A stretch of 64,000 bases of DNA, taken from contig CP091737.1 in the NCBI GenBank assembly GCA_022010055.1, positions 372,001-436,000 of the forward strand, in the 5' to 3' direction. The notes beneath the pieces are model-generated. The model made no database searches. It was not told where the DNA came from and saw only the letters and a program-made list of their open reading frames with translations. Positions 49,166 through 58,113 of the stretch are shown here, piece after piece. Each line of letters begins with the position of its first letter. Within the stretch, counting starts at the first letter, position 1. Both the position numbers and the translations under genes were made by a program. The stretch comes from Treponema sp. GTDB taxonomy: Bacteria > Spirochaetota > Spirochaetia > Treponematales > Treponemataceae.

Positions 49166-50344
49166 ATGGTAATAAGAGAAAACTGGCTCAAAAAAATCCG
49201 GCCTTTTTATGAAAACGAACTTGTCAAAGTGCTGATTGGAATCCGCCGTTGCGGAAAATCTGTTATTTTAAGGCAGATTGCAGATGAAATTAAAGCGGAC
49301 GACTTGCATAAAATCTTCATCAATTTTGAGGACCTGAACTTTGCTTCATTAAAAGACGAAATTTCGCTTTTTGAATATGTGAAGAACCTGATGACTGATG
49401 AGAAGAAATATTATCTTTTTTTTGATGAAATTCAGAATGTCGCGAACTTTGAAAAGGCAGTCAATTCTTTCAGGCTTTTGAATACGAGCATTTTCATCAC
49501 AGGCTCAAATGCAAATCTTATGTCCGGCGAGCTGGCGACGCTGCTTTCCGGACGCTATGTTTCATTTAAAATTCTGCCGTTCACTTTTGCGGAAAGCCTT
49601 GAAATTCAGGGAATAGAAAAAGCGGATGAAAATGCTCTTATGGATTACATCCGTTGGGGCGGTATGCCGCAGCGTTTTTCCTTGCACAGCGACGATGAGC
49701 TCAAGGTTTTTCTTTCTGATTTGTATGATTCTATTGTATTGAAGGATATTATTTCCCGCTATAAAATTCAAAATGTGGCATTACTGAGCAAGATTATTGA
49801 TTATCTTTCTATTAATATGTCGCAGATTTTTTCCGGAAAGTCGATTGCAAATTTTCTGAAATCTGAGAACCGGGAATGCTCAAAGGAATCTCTTTACAAT
49901 TATCTTTTGTTTATTTGCAGCTCTTGCATTGCGGACAAAGTTTCAAGATATGATATTCAGGGAAAAAAAGTTCTTTCAACATTTGACAAATATTATCTGG
50001 CGGACGTGAGCCTTGCAAGAATTCATTCCGTAAAAATCGACATCGGCGCAAGTCTTGAAAATATAGTTTACAATGAACTTAAATGCCGCGGATATGAAGT
50101 CTACATAGGCGCTCTGAAAAATGCCGAGGTTGATTTTGTCGCGCAAAAAGGAAATGAAAAGCTTTACTTTCAGGTATGCTATCTTCTTGCCGATGAGGCG
50201 ACTGTTGAGCGTGAATTCGGCGCATATAAAAACGTAAAAGACAACTTCCCGAAGTATGTTCTTTCAGCTGATAAATTTGATTTTTCGCAGGACGGAATTA
50301 TCCATAAGAATATAATTGACTGGCTGCTTGAGCCTCACAGTTAG
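49166..50344 (+). CDS. ATP-binding protein, AAA plus DUF4143
   Basis: 392 aa. N-terminal P-loop domain: LIGIRRCGKSVILRQIADEI (Walker A), YYLFFDEIQNV (Walker B), FITGSNANLMSGELATLLSGRY (sensor). The C-terminal DUF4143 part includes VYNELKCRGYEVYIGALKNAEVDFVAQ, which resembles a PD-(D/E)xK nuclease-like fold with Glu, Asp and the EVDFVA segment. This family is very common, often in several copies, in gut bacteria and its role is unclear. The ATG at 49166 follows directly on the promoter; the ATG at 49133 would lie inside the promoter. Confidence 0.85.
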   Translation: MVIRENWLKKIRPFYENELVKVLIGIRRCGKSVILRQIADEIKADDLHKIFINFEDLNFASLKDEISLFEYVKNLMTDEKKYYLFFDEIQNVANFEKAVNSFRLLNTSIFITGSNANLMSGELATLLSGRYVSFKILPFTFAESLEIQGIEKADENALMDYIRWGGMPQRFSLHSDDELKVFLSDLYDSIVLKDIISRYKIQNVALLSKIIDYLSINMSQIFSGKSIANFLKSENRECSKESLYNYLLFICSSCIADKVSRYDIQGKKVLSTFDKYYLADVSLARIHSVKIDIGASLENIVYNELKCRGYEVYIGALKNAEVDFVAQKGNEKLYFQVCYLLADEATVEREFGAYKNVKDNFPKYVLSADKFDFSQDGIIHKNIIDWLLEPHS

Positions 50345-50356
50345 GATTGTTTGCTT

Positions 50357-50822
50357 CTATAAATCCTTCACCATCGCCTCGCTGTTTTTGTGCCAGCCCA
50401 TTGCCTCGTAGAGTTTTCGGCCGTCATCGGTTGCGTCCAGGCTGATTTTCTGTAACGCCGCGTTCTTTTGATTCGTCAACAAGAAGCTCAATCATTCTGC
50501 GGGCGATTCCCTTGCGGCGGAATTCCTTTTCAACATGCACGTTCATCAGATGCGCGCGTTTTCCGCCTGGGTGAGAAAATGTCGGCATCAAGTTTGTGTA
50601 GCAGAGTGTCGCATTTCCGGCAATTTTCGGCGGCTCGGCAGAATCATCAGTTGCGATTACGGTAGTTCCGTCTCCGCGCAGAAAATATTCCCTTGTGCTT
50701 TCCATGAACTCGGCGGAAAATTCGTAATTCTCACCGATGCTACAGACTTCACGCATCGTCCGGCATCTGGATTTTATCAGTGCGTCGATGTCCGCATCCG
50801 TTGCCTTTCTGATTTGAACCAT
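50357..50822 (-). CDS. GNAT family N-acetyltransferase (frame-broken)
   Basis: About 154 aa. MVQIRKATDADIDALIKSR starts the fold; VHVEKEFRRKGIARRMIELL is the acetyl-CoA pyrophosphate loop (R/Q-x-x-G-x-A/G). The TTTT run 50455-50458 carries one base too many; after repair the protein continues ISLDATDDGRKLYEAMGWH, the usual end of a GNAT domain, and stops at 50357. Substrate unknown. 50823-51123 holds AT-rich DNA with small hairpins (CTATCA/TGATAG near 51066) and no gene. Confidence 0.83.
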
Positions 50823-51123
50823 GTTTTTGTTTCCTTATTAAAATGTCTTTGCTAATCTTGCTTGTTTTTGTCATTATCCAACTTGATTGGAAAATCTCTT
50901 GCGGCGGCTTTTTTCACAATATTTTGAATAATATAGTTTATAAAATGTGGAATGTATTTACAAGTTCTCTAAAAAATGAACAGTAAAAAATTACTTCTCT
51001 ATGCGTCGCTACGCTCCGCCTGGCGATTGGAAATTTATAGAAATCTGTGCAAAAAGCGCAGATGCTATCACAAAATGATAGTTTAGTTGAGTATAAATAT
51101 AGGTGTAATAGAAGAGGTGACTA

Positions 51124-51600
51124 ATGGAAGAACAGTTGAAAGAAAAGAAGATTAGATGGAACATTTCCAAGTCAATGAGTGCTGTATATCAAAGTTTAAA
51201 CGATTCAAAGCTTAAAATAAAAAAAACAAAAGCTTATAGCGCAGCTATGGATAATTTGAAGACTCTCTACAATCTCAATCAGACACAGATCTGGATTCTC
51301 TGTCTTGCCTGCGAACGCTATTTGAATGTGAAGACAGCATCACCTTCAAAAACATTTCTAGTGAACTTGATGTGCCGGTTATGTCTATTATCAGCTGGAA
51401 AAAAGAAATTGAATTTCTTATTGAGCACGGATTTCTGGAACACAGCGGAAGAAACGGTGCTGTCCAGCCGATTAATGATTTCAGTGAATCAATCTGCAAT
51501 AATACCGAATATATTCCTCAGGCAAAGAAAGAAGATGATGATATTGACTTCATTTCATACATGGCATGGGTCTTACGGAAACCGGCGTAACTTCAACCGC
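51124..51600 (+). pseudogene. N-terminal fragment of a large AAA ATPase
   Basis: With one T added at 51321-51323 the frame reads ISKSMSAVYQSL, NLNQTQIWILCLACERYFEC, NISSELDVPVMSIISWKKEI and FLIEHGFLEHSG, then breaks off after DFISYMAW. This resembles the helical N-terminal region of AAA ATPases widespread in Bacteroidetes and treponemes, but the ATPase domain is missing. Shine-Dalgarno AGAGGTG precedes the ATG. The following 51600-51720 has an open frame of unclear origin. I consider the locus truncated. Confidence 0.5.
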
Positions 51601-51722
51601 TCCTGTAAAGAAGACATTCGCATCTTTTGTAAGCCAGTGTCCTCTTGGCAAACATTTTAGCATAACAAAGAGGGCTTCTGGAATAAAGTTACTGCGACAG
51701 AGGAAAACTAATCTGTTATGTT

Positions 51723-52346
51723 TTAGAATGATGGTAAGTCCGAAAAAACTTTCTTAACGAAGCGGTAAATAAAAAGGCAAATCGTAGCACATACAAGTTT
51801 ATCTACAAAGTTTGTGATTGTGCCGCCTATGTATGCTGCAACCGGCAGGCTTCTGATTACGACGTAGATTCCCTGAACGGCGTTATCAACCTGCGGAATT
51901 GAAGTGTTTGCGCCGTAAACAAAAGTTGAAATTGTGTCGCCGATAATTGAATTGCTGATTGCGGCTAAAAATCCAGCCCACATAAAGCTGTCTGAAGAAA
52001 GCAGTTTTTCGTTAGGATGATTTTTTCTTTCTGAGTGGAAAATCAGCCAGGCAATTAAAGCGGTAGAAAGATGACATGCAGAAAAGAAGATTCCCGTGTG
52101 TGCAAAAATGAACAAAAGCAGATTTGAACCAAAGGCGCAGATTAAGCCCGGTACAAGTCCGCACAAAGCAGTTACCGCAATAGTCATTACTGAATCTAGA
52201 TAAAGAGGAAATGCAATCAATCCCGCCAGAAAAGAACCGAGATAATTTATTCCGATTGAAACGGCGGTAAAGAGAACTGTAAAAATTATTCTGCGCGGTG
52301 TCCAGTTTTTGTACAGCAACCTGCTGTTTATTAAGTTGCCGCTCAT
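51723..52346 (-). CDS. ECF-transporter S-component-like membrane protein
   Basis: 207 aa with about five to six membrane spans (FTVLFTAVSIGINYLGSFLAGLI; SVMTIAVTALCGLVPGLICA; FGSNLLLFIFAHTGIFFSA; and others). The gene arrangement of glycine and aromatic residues is like S-components of energy-coupling vitamin transporters. Its start overlaps the response-regulator stop by four bases (ATGA), so it belongs to the two-component operon. It could supply a small-molecule-sensing or uptake function to the kinase; no substrate is indicated. Confidence 0.65.
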   Translation of the reverse strand: MSGNLINSRLLYKNWTPRRIIFTVLFTAVSIGINYLGSFLAGLIAFPLYLDSVMTIAVTALCGLVPGLICAFGSNLLLFIFAHTGIFFSACHLSTALIAWLIFHSERKNHPNEKLLSSDSFMWAGFLAAISNSIIGDTISTFVYGANTSIPQVDNAVQGIYVVIRSLPVAAYIGGTITNFVDKLVCATICLFIYRFVKKVFSDLPSF

Positions 52347-53020
52347 ACAATAAGCCCCAGAAGTTTTGCTTTTTCAAGAAGGTCGTGTCTGTCTTTAATA
52401 TCGAGTTTTGAATAGACTTCGGTTCGCTGATTGATGACAGTTTTTTCTGATTTGCCGAGCTTTTTGGCAATGTCTGCGACGTGCATATCCTGCGAAAGAA
52501 GAATAAAAACTTCACGCTCTTTTTTGGAAAGTGATTTGTAGTTATCAAAAAGGTAGCTCAAATCATTTGTGATGTCGTGTTCGCGCCCATGTTTTGCAAG
52601 AAGCGACTGCATCAGTTCAGTTGCAGCTTTATTAAAATATGAATTGCCGTTTGCAACAGTTGTGATTGCAGATGCAAGTTCATCAATTGTTGCGTCTTTT
52701 GTAATGTAGCCCTGAACTCCGTTCAAGAGTGAATTTTCAACATGAATCACATCATTGAACATGGTGCAAATCAAAATTGAAATGTCGGGAGAAAGCTTTT
52801 TGAGTTCGGGAATTAGTTCAAGTCCGCTTCTGCCGTCCAGGTTCAAATCAAGAATGACAATTTTGATGCCGCGATTTTCCTTTAAGGTTTCCAGTGCGCT
52901 TTCATAATCACTTGCACACACAAAATCAAAAGAGGAATCTTTATTTTTAAGCATCTGAGTCATGCCGTCTCGTAAGCCCACATGATCATCAACGAACAGA
53001 ATCTTTAATTGTGATTGCAA
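52343..53020 (-). CDS. NarL/LuxR-family response regulator
   Basis: 225 aa. Receiver domain: FVDDHVGLRDG (acidic pair), VILDLNLDGRSGLELIP (phosphoacceptor Asp) and Lys in YITKDATIDEL. C-terminal LuxR helix-turn-helix: LSKKEREVFILLSQDMHVADIAKKLGKSEKTVINQRTEV. The start overlaps the end of the kinase gene by 32 bp. It is the likely binder of the palindromes at 54075-54091 and 55688-55704. Confidence 0.92.
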   Translation of the reverse strand: MQSQLKILFVDDHVGLRDGMTQMLKNKDSSFDFVCASDYESALETLKENRGIKIVILDLNLDGRSGLELIPELKKLSPDISILICTMFNDVIHVENSLLNGVQGYITKDATIDELASAITTVANGNSYFNKAATELMQSLLAKHGREHDITNDLSYLFDNYKSLSKKEREVFILLSQDMHVADIAKKLGKSEKTVINQRTEVYSKLDIKDRHDLLEKAKLLGLIV

Positions 53021-54056
53021 TTGTTGTTCCTCCCTCGCTTATAAAATTGGCAGTGCCGCCCAAAAGTTCCACACGCTCTTTTATGTTAGAAACGCCGTAA
53101 TGTTTTTTTGCACTCTGCTTGTTTTTAAGTTCAACTTCTTCTTCCGAAAATCCCTTGCCGTCATCTTTTATAATAAAGCGGAAGTCGTCGATGCCGTCTA
53201 CAAAACGGATTTCCACATTGCTCGCGTTTGCATGGCGGCTGATGTTGGAAAGAGCTTCCTGCAGAATTCGGATAAGTTCAATCTGAACATTTTCGCTTAA
53301 ATGCTGAATTTTTGTTGAACCGATGTAGACCTTTGTTGAAATGTTGTAGTTTGCTTCAAGCGTTGCCGCCAGTTTTTTTACAATTTCTTCAAAGCTTTCG
53401 TTCAGGTTCAGGTGAGTGGTTCCAATCATATAGCGCACTTCGTTAAAAGCCTGCTGGGCATAAAACTTTGATTTGGAAAGATCCTCTTTTTCAAGATAAA
53501 GCTTAAGCGCCGCAAGATCCTGAGCAACACCGTCGTGAAGGTTGCGGCTGATTTTAGACTGTTCTTCGCTCATCACTTTAAGGCGGTGAAGGTCTATTCT
53601 GTTTTTAAATGATTTTTCTACAATCAGAAAAACTGCAATCATAATGAGGATGAGAGAGCAGTACAAAAGCGTATCGTAGCCAAGGTTCAGGCGGTTCTGC
53701 GTCTGGTGCATGTTGTTTTGAAAAGTGATTATCGGCTCAATTGTGCTCTGATTTGTTTCCAGAAGTTCAATAATCTCTGAAAGTTCAGTTTTTAATTCCT
53801 GGTCAAAATAAGTAAAAGGCGCGTAATCGTAAGTGAGTTTTTCTATCAAATCATCATGATTAAAATTACCGCTGTTTTCTTCCAGCTGAATTTTGAGCAT
53901 CTGAGAATCCAGTTCTGAAATCTTTTTGTTTGAGTAGGTCTTAAAATAAATGGAAAATCCAAAATTGATTATTGCCACATAGATGATGAGTAATTCAATT
54001 TTAAAAACATGCTTCAATGTTAAAGCAACACTTTTGCTTATGTGCCAAGTATACAT
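52989..54056 (-). CDS. NarL-type sensor histidine kinase
   Basis: 355 aa from ATG 54056. Two membrane segments (IELLIIYVAIINFGFSIYF; LLYCSLILIMIAVFLIV) bracket a small sensor loop of about 90 aa. The HisKA_3 box is SRNLHDGVAQDLAALKLYL (phosphoacceptor His), and the ATPase domain has EALSNISRHANASNVEI, IKDDGKGFSEEE and HYGVSNIKERVELLGG. The in-frame ATG at 54113 lies upstream of the palindromic operator, so 54056 is preferred. The first codons and the whole upstream region are duplicated at 55555-55760. Confidence 0.9.
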   Translation of the reverse strand: MYTWHISKSVALTLKHVFKIELLIIYVAIINFGFSIYFKTYSNKKISELDSQMLKIQLEENSGNFNHDDLIEKLTYDYAPFTYFDQELKTELSEIIELLETNQSTIEPIITFQNNMHQTQNRLNLGYDTLLYCSLILIMIAVFLIVEKSFKNRIDLHRLKVMSEEQSKISRNLHDGVAQDLAALKLYLEKEDLSKSKFYAQQAFNEVRYMIGTTHLNLNESFEEIVKKLAATLEANYNISTKVYIGSTKIQHLSENVQIELIRILQEALSNISRHANASNVEIRFVDGIDDFRFIIKDDGKGFSEEEVELKNKQSAKKHYGVSNIKERVELLGGTANFISEGGTTIAITIKDSVR

Positions 54057-54061
54057 TAAAA

Positions 54062-54140
54062 GTCCCGTTTTTGTTTGGGAAATTTTCCCAAGAATTTTAG
54101 GAAAGCGTCCCAAAGGAATTTAGAGCTGATGCGCTAGAAT
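54062..54140. promoter_or_regulatory. Divergent control region with palindrome and TCCC boxes (copy 1)
   Basis: The perfect palindrome TTGGGAAATTTTCCCAA lies at 54075-54091. TCCC boxes begin at 54063, 54086 and 54108, spaced 23 and 22 bp. On the plus strand TAGAAT at 54135-54140 is a -10 box with no recognisable -35 (AAAGGA stands there), so the promoter of the 54176 gene should need an activator. The kinase gene starts on the other side. Confidence 0.65.
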
Positions 54141-54175
54141 GAAGGTGTCAAAATACTGAAAACAGGAGAATTTTT

Positions 54176-54952
54176 ATGAAAAAATCTTTTAAACTTTTTT
54201 TAGTCGCATTATGTGCGGTTTTCGCATGCCTTGCATTTACAGGCTGCACGAGCCCGACGACGACACCAGAGCCAAGTACGCCTGTTACACCAGAACCACC
54301 GGTGACATACATTGGTTCAAAAACACCGACAGAAACAAAAGCCGTAGGTGATATAGTTTTTACTGACGGAAGCGCCAGTCCATACACTGAAGAATTAACA
54401 GACGAGCAGAAAGCAGCTGCCATTGCAGTAATTTTCTATGTCGGAGATGAAAACGATACGCTTGGAGCAAAAACACTTGGGGTTGGATTAATTACTGAAC
54501 GTACTAATCACATGGGACTACAGTGGTGTTTAAGTGATGCAGTTGCATATGATAATTATGATTATGCCAAAAATATGGATGATGGAAAGGCTAACACTGA
54601 TGAAATTGCAAGGTTAAGTGATTATGGAGATGGAACAAAGTACCCTGCATTTAAATTTTGCAGGGATTACACTGCAAAAGGCTTTACAACAAACTGGTAT
54701 TTGCCAGCATATAACGAACTTAAAATGCTTAATGCTAGCCTTACGGAAGTTGGCAATGCCTTAAAAGTATTAGATATAGAAAATCCATATTCAGCAGTAT
54801 GCCCGTTCTTTTTTTCATCGACACGTCGATATAATGGTAATGAATATCACAACCTCGCAATATACTTCTATTTTACTGATAAAGAATACAATCAGTTTCA
54901 AACTTGTGAGAAGGATGAGTACAAATACGTTTGTGCAATTCACACATTCTAA
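54176..54952 (+). CDS. Lipoprotein, possible DUF1566/Lcl-like domain
   Basis: 258 aa. Lipoprotein signal with FTGCTS, a Pro/Thr-rich linker (SPTTTPEPSTPVTPEPP), then a domain with MGLQWCLSDAVAYDNYDYAKN, CRDYTAKGFTTNWYLPAYNELKML and CPFFFSSTRRYNGNEY. The WYLPAYNEL segment recalls DUF1566/Lcl-C domains found in many treponemal lipoproteins; I am not certain. It is the divergent partner of the two-component operon and probably its target gene. Confidence 0.75.
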   Translation: MKKSFKLFLVALCAVFACLAFTGCTSPTTTPEPSTPVTPEPPVTYIGSKTPTETKAVGDIVFTDGSASPYTEELTDEQKAAAIAVIFYVGDENDTLGAKTLGVGLITERTNHMGLQWCLSDAVAYDNYDYAKNMDDGKANTDEIARLSDYGDGTKYPAFKFCRDYTAKGFTTNWYLPAYNELKMLNASLTEVGNALKVLDIENPYSAVCPFFFSSTRRYNGNEYHNLAIYFYFTDKEYNQFQTCEKDEYKYVCAIHTF

Positions 54953-55029
54953 CAGGTACATTTCAATTTAACTTTTCTGCAGGGACTTTCTCTGCAGAAA
55001 GCATTTTTTCAACAGGAGATTTTATATCA

Positions 55030-55536
55030 ATGAGCAATTCAAAAGAGCAATTTCTTAAAACTGAATTTTTTATTTTCTCGTGGAAGGCCGCAACAGAGCA
55101 TAATTTAGTTTGGAATAAAAACACTACAGATAAAGCAAAAGGTAATTTTAGAAAAAACATAAAAGAATTTCTGGAAGACAAGCTATCAAAAGTTTATGGC
55201 AAAAGGAAAGTAACAGAAGAAGAGCATATCAAGAATATTGCAGATCTTCAGGAAAAAAGCATAGAACTGGGAAATAGATTGAATTTCGGCACCTGTCAGA
55301 AACTTCTGAATATGATGTGCAAATATTATTGGTGCGTAGGTTTTATTGAAGAACCGCCGCACCTTCCAATCGACAGCATCAATCTTAAAAATGCAGGGAT
55401 TAAAGGCAAATGCTGGACAAAAGACATAAATGATAAAAATGATTATAAAGAAATTATTGATGTTATAAGAAAAAAAACAGGTTCACTGTCGCTTTCTGAG
55501 TGGGAAATAGAGAACTGGAAACGACGGAACAGTTAA
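55030..55536 (+). CDS. Hypothetical protein
   Basis: 168 aa, soluble, positively charged. No domain recognised. SWKAATEHNLVWNKNTTDKAKGNFRKNIKEFLEDKL, a central NRLNFGTCQKLLNMMCKYYWC with three Cys, and a C-terminal SLSEWEIENWKRR are visible; the amphipathic pattern suggests helices. AGGAG lies 11 bases before ATG 55030. It follows the lipoprotein gene by 77 bp and precedes the duplicated control region. Confidence 0.6.
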   Translation: MSNSKEQFLKTEFFIFSWKAATEHNLVWNKNTTDKAKGNFRKNIKEFLEDKLSKVYGKRKVTEEEHIKNIADLQEKSIELGNRLNFGTCQKLLNMMCKYYWCVGFIEEPPHLPIDSINLKNAGIKGKCWTKDINDKNDYKEIIDVIRKKTGSLSLSEWEIENWKRRNS

Positions 55537-55554
55537 AAGCATAAAATTCACTGA

Positions 55555-55770
55555 GTTCTGCAATGGAAAATCCAAAATTGATTATTGCCACATAGATGAT
55601 GAGTAATTCAATTTTAAAAACATGCTTCAATATAAAAGCAGCACTTTTGCTCATGCGCCAAGTATACACCAAAAGTCCCGTTTTTGTTTGGGAAATTTTC
55701 CCAAAGTTTTTAGGAAAGCGTCCCAAAGGAATTTTAGTGTGATGATGTAGAATCATCCAGCAGTGAAAAT
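55555..55770. repeat. Duplicated kinase N-terminus plus control region (copy 2)
   Basis: About 200 bp nearly identical to 53945-54140. On the minus strand it encodes the first 35 or so kinase residues (YTWRMSKSAAFILKHVFKIE and IYVAIINFGFSI) but begins GTG instead of ATG and diverges after that, so it is not a gene. The palindrome is at 55688-55704 and TCCC boxes begin at 55676, 55699 and 55721, at the same 23 and 22 bp spacing. TAGAAT occurs at about 55750. The 55795 lipoprotein follows. Confidence 0.8.
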
Positions 55771-55794
55771 TTTTAAATAATTTAGGAGATTCGA

Positions 55795-56277
55795 ATGAAT
55801 AAGATTTTGAAGATTTTAATTATTTTGGCGATGACTTTTGTGCTTTTCTCTTGTGCAAATTCTGCAAGTGATGATTCAAATCCTACAAGTGAACCAAGTA
55901 AACATTCGATTATTTTTAAGCATAACCTAAGCAGTGTTGATCCGCGATATTTGATGTGTGATGAAGTTACAGATTTTTTAAACAGTTTACCTGAGTTTAA
56001 AAATCTTGAAGAAGGAACTGAAGTTCAACTTCCATGGGTTCTTTATGGAAATGTAAATCTAGAAGAGGAATCGATAGGTGAAATATCAAAGACTGAAACT
56101 GATAATTCAAATTATGTTTTTGAACCATATTTAGGTTATTATGATGCTAATATAGCGCTTTCTACTGACAGTTCTAAACGTCTTAGGTCAGTAACTATTG
56201 GAAATGAAGATATTGTAATTCAACTCTTCAATTGTTATGCTGCTCCTATTGAAGACTATCACCAGAATTCTAATTAA
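55795..56277 (+). CDS. Small lipoprotein
   Basis: 160 aa. Signal MNKILKILIILAMTFVLFSCA with lipobox LFSC. The mature part has no family match that I know: HSIIFKHNLSSVDPRYLMCDE, LEEGTEVQLPWVLYGNVNLEE and VTIGNEDIVIQLFNCYAAP. AGGAG precedes the ATG. It is expressed from the duplicated control region, so it probably belongs to the same regulon as the 54176 lipoprotein, with which it shares no obvious domain. Confidence 0.7.
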   Translation: MNKILKILIILAMTFVLFSCANSASDDSNPTSEPSKHSIIFKHNLSSVDPRYLMCDEVTDFLNSLPEFKNLEEGTEVQLPWVLYGNVNLEEESIGEISKTETDNSNYVFEPYLGYYDANIALSTDSSKRLRSVTIGNEDIVIQLFNCYAAPIEDYHQNSN

Positions 56278-56294
56278 ATAAAGCTTGAAATTTT

Positions 56295-56831
56295 ATGAAG
56301 GAGAAAATTTTAACTGGAATAGAGAGAGAAATCTCAATTCTTGAAGACATACAAAAAGATTTTCTAGATTCTATTAAAGACAAAGGTACTTTTGATTCAT
56401 TAGAAAAATATAAAGCAGTGCACGAATCTGATTGCGGAATATATATTTTCTATTTGAGTAACACTGATTTTCCATACAGTGAAAAAGAATATAATGAAAT
56501 AAAAAATGAAATAAAAAAAAGCAAATCAGTTTTTTTGCCGCGCTTTAATAATCAAAATCTGAATATAAAAATGGAGTCAAAGAAATGTTTGTATGTGGGA
56601 AGTTCCAGAAAACTTCTTTCTCGTTTGGCTGAACATTTTACAGAAAGTCATCCCAAAACTTATGCCCTTCACCTGTCTGAATGGGCAAAACAGATAGAGC
56701 AAAACATTACTTTTCAGATTCTTGAAATTAATAAAAACGATGCATCAGATATAAATAATAAAATGCAGAAATGTGAAGATATTCTCTGGGATTCATTAAA
56801 ACCGATTCTCGGAAAGCTGGGAAAGAAGTAA
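56295..56831 (+). CDS. GIY-YIG-like nuclease-domain protein
   Basis: 178 aa. CGIYIFYLS (GIY motif) and KKCLYVGSSRKLLSRLAEHF (YIG equivalent YVG, with the catalytic-type Arg) are followed by TYALHLSEWA and a C-terminal Glu in CEDILWDSLKPILG. The spacing is longer than in classical GIY-YIG domains. It may be a stand-alone endonuclease, restriction or mobile-element related. AAGGAG lies directly before the start at a short spacing. It follows the lipoprotein by 17 bp. Confidence 0.65.
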   Translation: MKEKILTGIEREISILEDIQKDFLDSIKDKGTFDSLEKYKAVHESDCGIYIFYLSNTDFPYSEKEYNEIKNEIKKSKSVFLPRFNNQNLNIKMESKKCLYVGSSRKLLSRLAEHFTESHPKTYALHLSEWAKQIEQNITFQILEINKNDASDINNKMQKCEDILWDSLKPILGKLGKK

Positions 56832-56894
56832 AATAAACGCGTTTTTTTCTAAAAATTCATAATGGGTTGTAAGCGGATAATAATTATCCGCATT

Positions 56895-57005
56895 ATAACT
56901 ACTCTACAACCGCTACGGCCTCAATTTCAACAAGTGCGCCTTTTGAGAGGGCTGCTACTTCAAAACAGCTGCACAAGATGGAACTTTATCTGTGTCAGAA
57001 GTTAC
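56895..57005 (-). pseudogene. RidA/YjgF C-terminal remnant
   Basis: The minus strand reads DKVPSCAAV, a frame break, then EVAALSKGALVEIEAVAVVE and a stop, the characteristic end of a RidA (imine deaminase) protein. The rest of the gene is absent. The neighbouring 56832-56894 and 57006-57111 show nothing more. Confidence 0.65.
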
Positions 57006-57111
57006 AGTTAATGTAATTTCTGTTTTGTTTTGATGGAAAAAAATATGAATACGCTTGAAATAATTTATAGATTATTTCAAGCGTATCGTCATTTTTAAAT
57101 AAAGTCAAATT

Positions 57112-57399
57112 TTACAGCATCGCAATTCTAAGCTGCTTACCAAATACAGAGGCTACTTTCTGTAAGGTCGACAGTCTTATATCTTCAGAATGATTTTCCA
57201 TTCTTGAAATTACACTTTTCTTTGTATCAAGTTTTTCTGCGAGCTGTTCCTGTGTCATTCCATTTTCAAGGCGCATTTCTTTTATCATCATTCCGATTTT
57301 AAATTCTTCGTAACCGGTATCAAATCCCGATGCAAAATCAGAATCCTTTTCTTTTCGCTGAGAAATATAATCATCTAAATCAAAAGTTTCATTTTTCAT
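57112..57399 (-). CDS. Xre-family antitoxin (HigA-like)
   Basis: 95 aa. The C-terminal two-thirds form a helix-turn-helix: MIKEMRLENGMTQEQLAEKLDTKKSVISRMENHSEDIRLSTLQKVASVFG. The N-terminal FDLDDYISQRKEKDSDFASGF is a likely flexible toxin-binding part. Its ATG at 57399 overlaps the toxin stop (ATGA), so it is co-translated. It should neutralise the toxin and bind the operon promoter. Confidence 0.85.
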   Translation of the reverse strand: MKNETFDLDDYISQRKEKDSDFASGFDTGYEEFKIGMMIKEMRLENGMTQEQLAEKLDTKKSVISRMENHSEDIRLSTLQKVASVFGKQLRIAML

Positions 57400-57748
57400 T
57401 TTGTAGTACCTCGTTTTAGGAATTCTTTCATTCGTTCCCTGCAAGTTTCTATTTCATTTGCAGGAGTTTTTTGAGTTTTCTTCTGAAATCCGTTTGTAAG
57501 AATCACGAGATTTCCTTTATGAAAAAATCCCAATAGTCTGTAAATGTTTCCACTAATCTCAATTCTGACTTCGTAGAAATCCGTATCAGTTATTTCTTAA
57601 AGTAAGTTTTCGGAACCTTTTCCAGTTCCTGAACAGCCTTAAGAACCCAAGCGATTTTCTGAGCAACTTTAGCTGGCTGAGAATCTATAAATTCTGCAAC
57701 GGGACATTTACCGTCGACAGTTTTATAGAATGTAACCTTTCTGTACAT
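57396..57748 (-). CDS. RelE/HigB-like toxin (frame-broken)
   Basis: About 117 aa when repaired. MYRKVTFYKTVDGKCPVAEFI, AKVAQKIAWVLKAVQELEKVP, DFYEVRIEISGNIYRLLGFFHKGNLVILTNGFQKKTQKTP and EIETCRERMKEFLKR match the phage-derived Gp49/HigB branch of RelE mRNA interferases. One A is missing in the 57593-57595 run, dividing the gene after YFKK. The toxin precedes the antitoxin, the HigBA order. An inactivating mutation cannot be excluded, but the error type matches that in core genes. Confidence 0.75.
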
Positions 57749-57974
57749 AATTTTATGTTAGCATATATGCTAACATTTTGTCAAATGAAGTTTTTTGCAA
57801 TAAAAGTAAAAATGTCACTTCAGTGTGGACTGATGATTTGAATGATGAAGATTTATAATTTAAGTTTTTCACTTCGATAATTAGAGGATAACCTAACTGT
57901 CCAAGAAGGCCTTTCTTTTCCTTGTACGGAGAGTCTGCTTCATACTTTGCAAACTCATCCGTTTTTTCAAACTG

Positions 57975-58098
57975 CTTGAGATTTTTACTAATGCTGATGG
58001 AACTCACTGCCTTGGTGCAATTCGATATATGGCCCTTCTTACTGATGATAATGGCATGGCTTTCTGTTACGGACCGCCTGGAGAGCAGGTTGAGTTTT
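57975..58098 (+). pseudogene. VOC/glyoxalase-like C-terminal remnant
   Basis: The plus strand reads GAIRYMALLTDDNGMAF then CYGPPGEQVEFYMER and a stop, resembling the end of a vicinal-oxygen-chelate protein (the GPxGExxEFY signature). No start or N-terminal half is present. The preceding 57760-57970 contains no gene I can support. Confidence 0.4.
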
Positions 58099-58113
58099 AT
58101 ATGGAGAGATAAT

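Noticed and set aside
55463..55756. A second histidine kinase gene on the minus strand
   Set aside because: Only the first 35 or so residues match; the start is GTG, the remainder is unrelated and no kinase domain follows.
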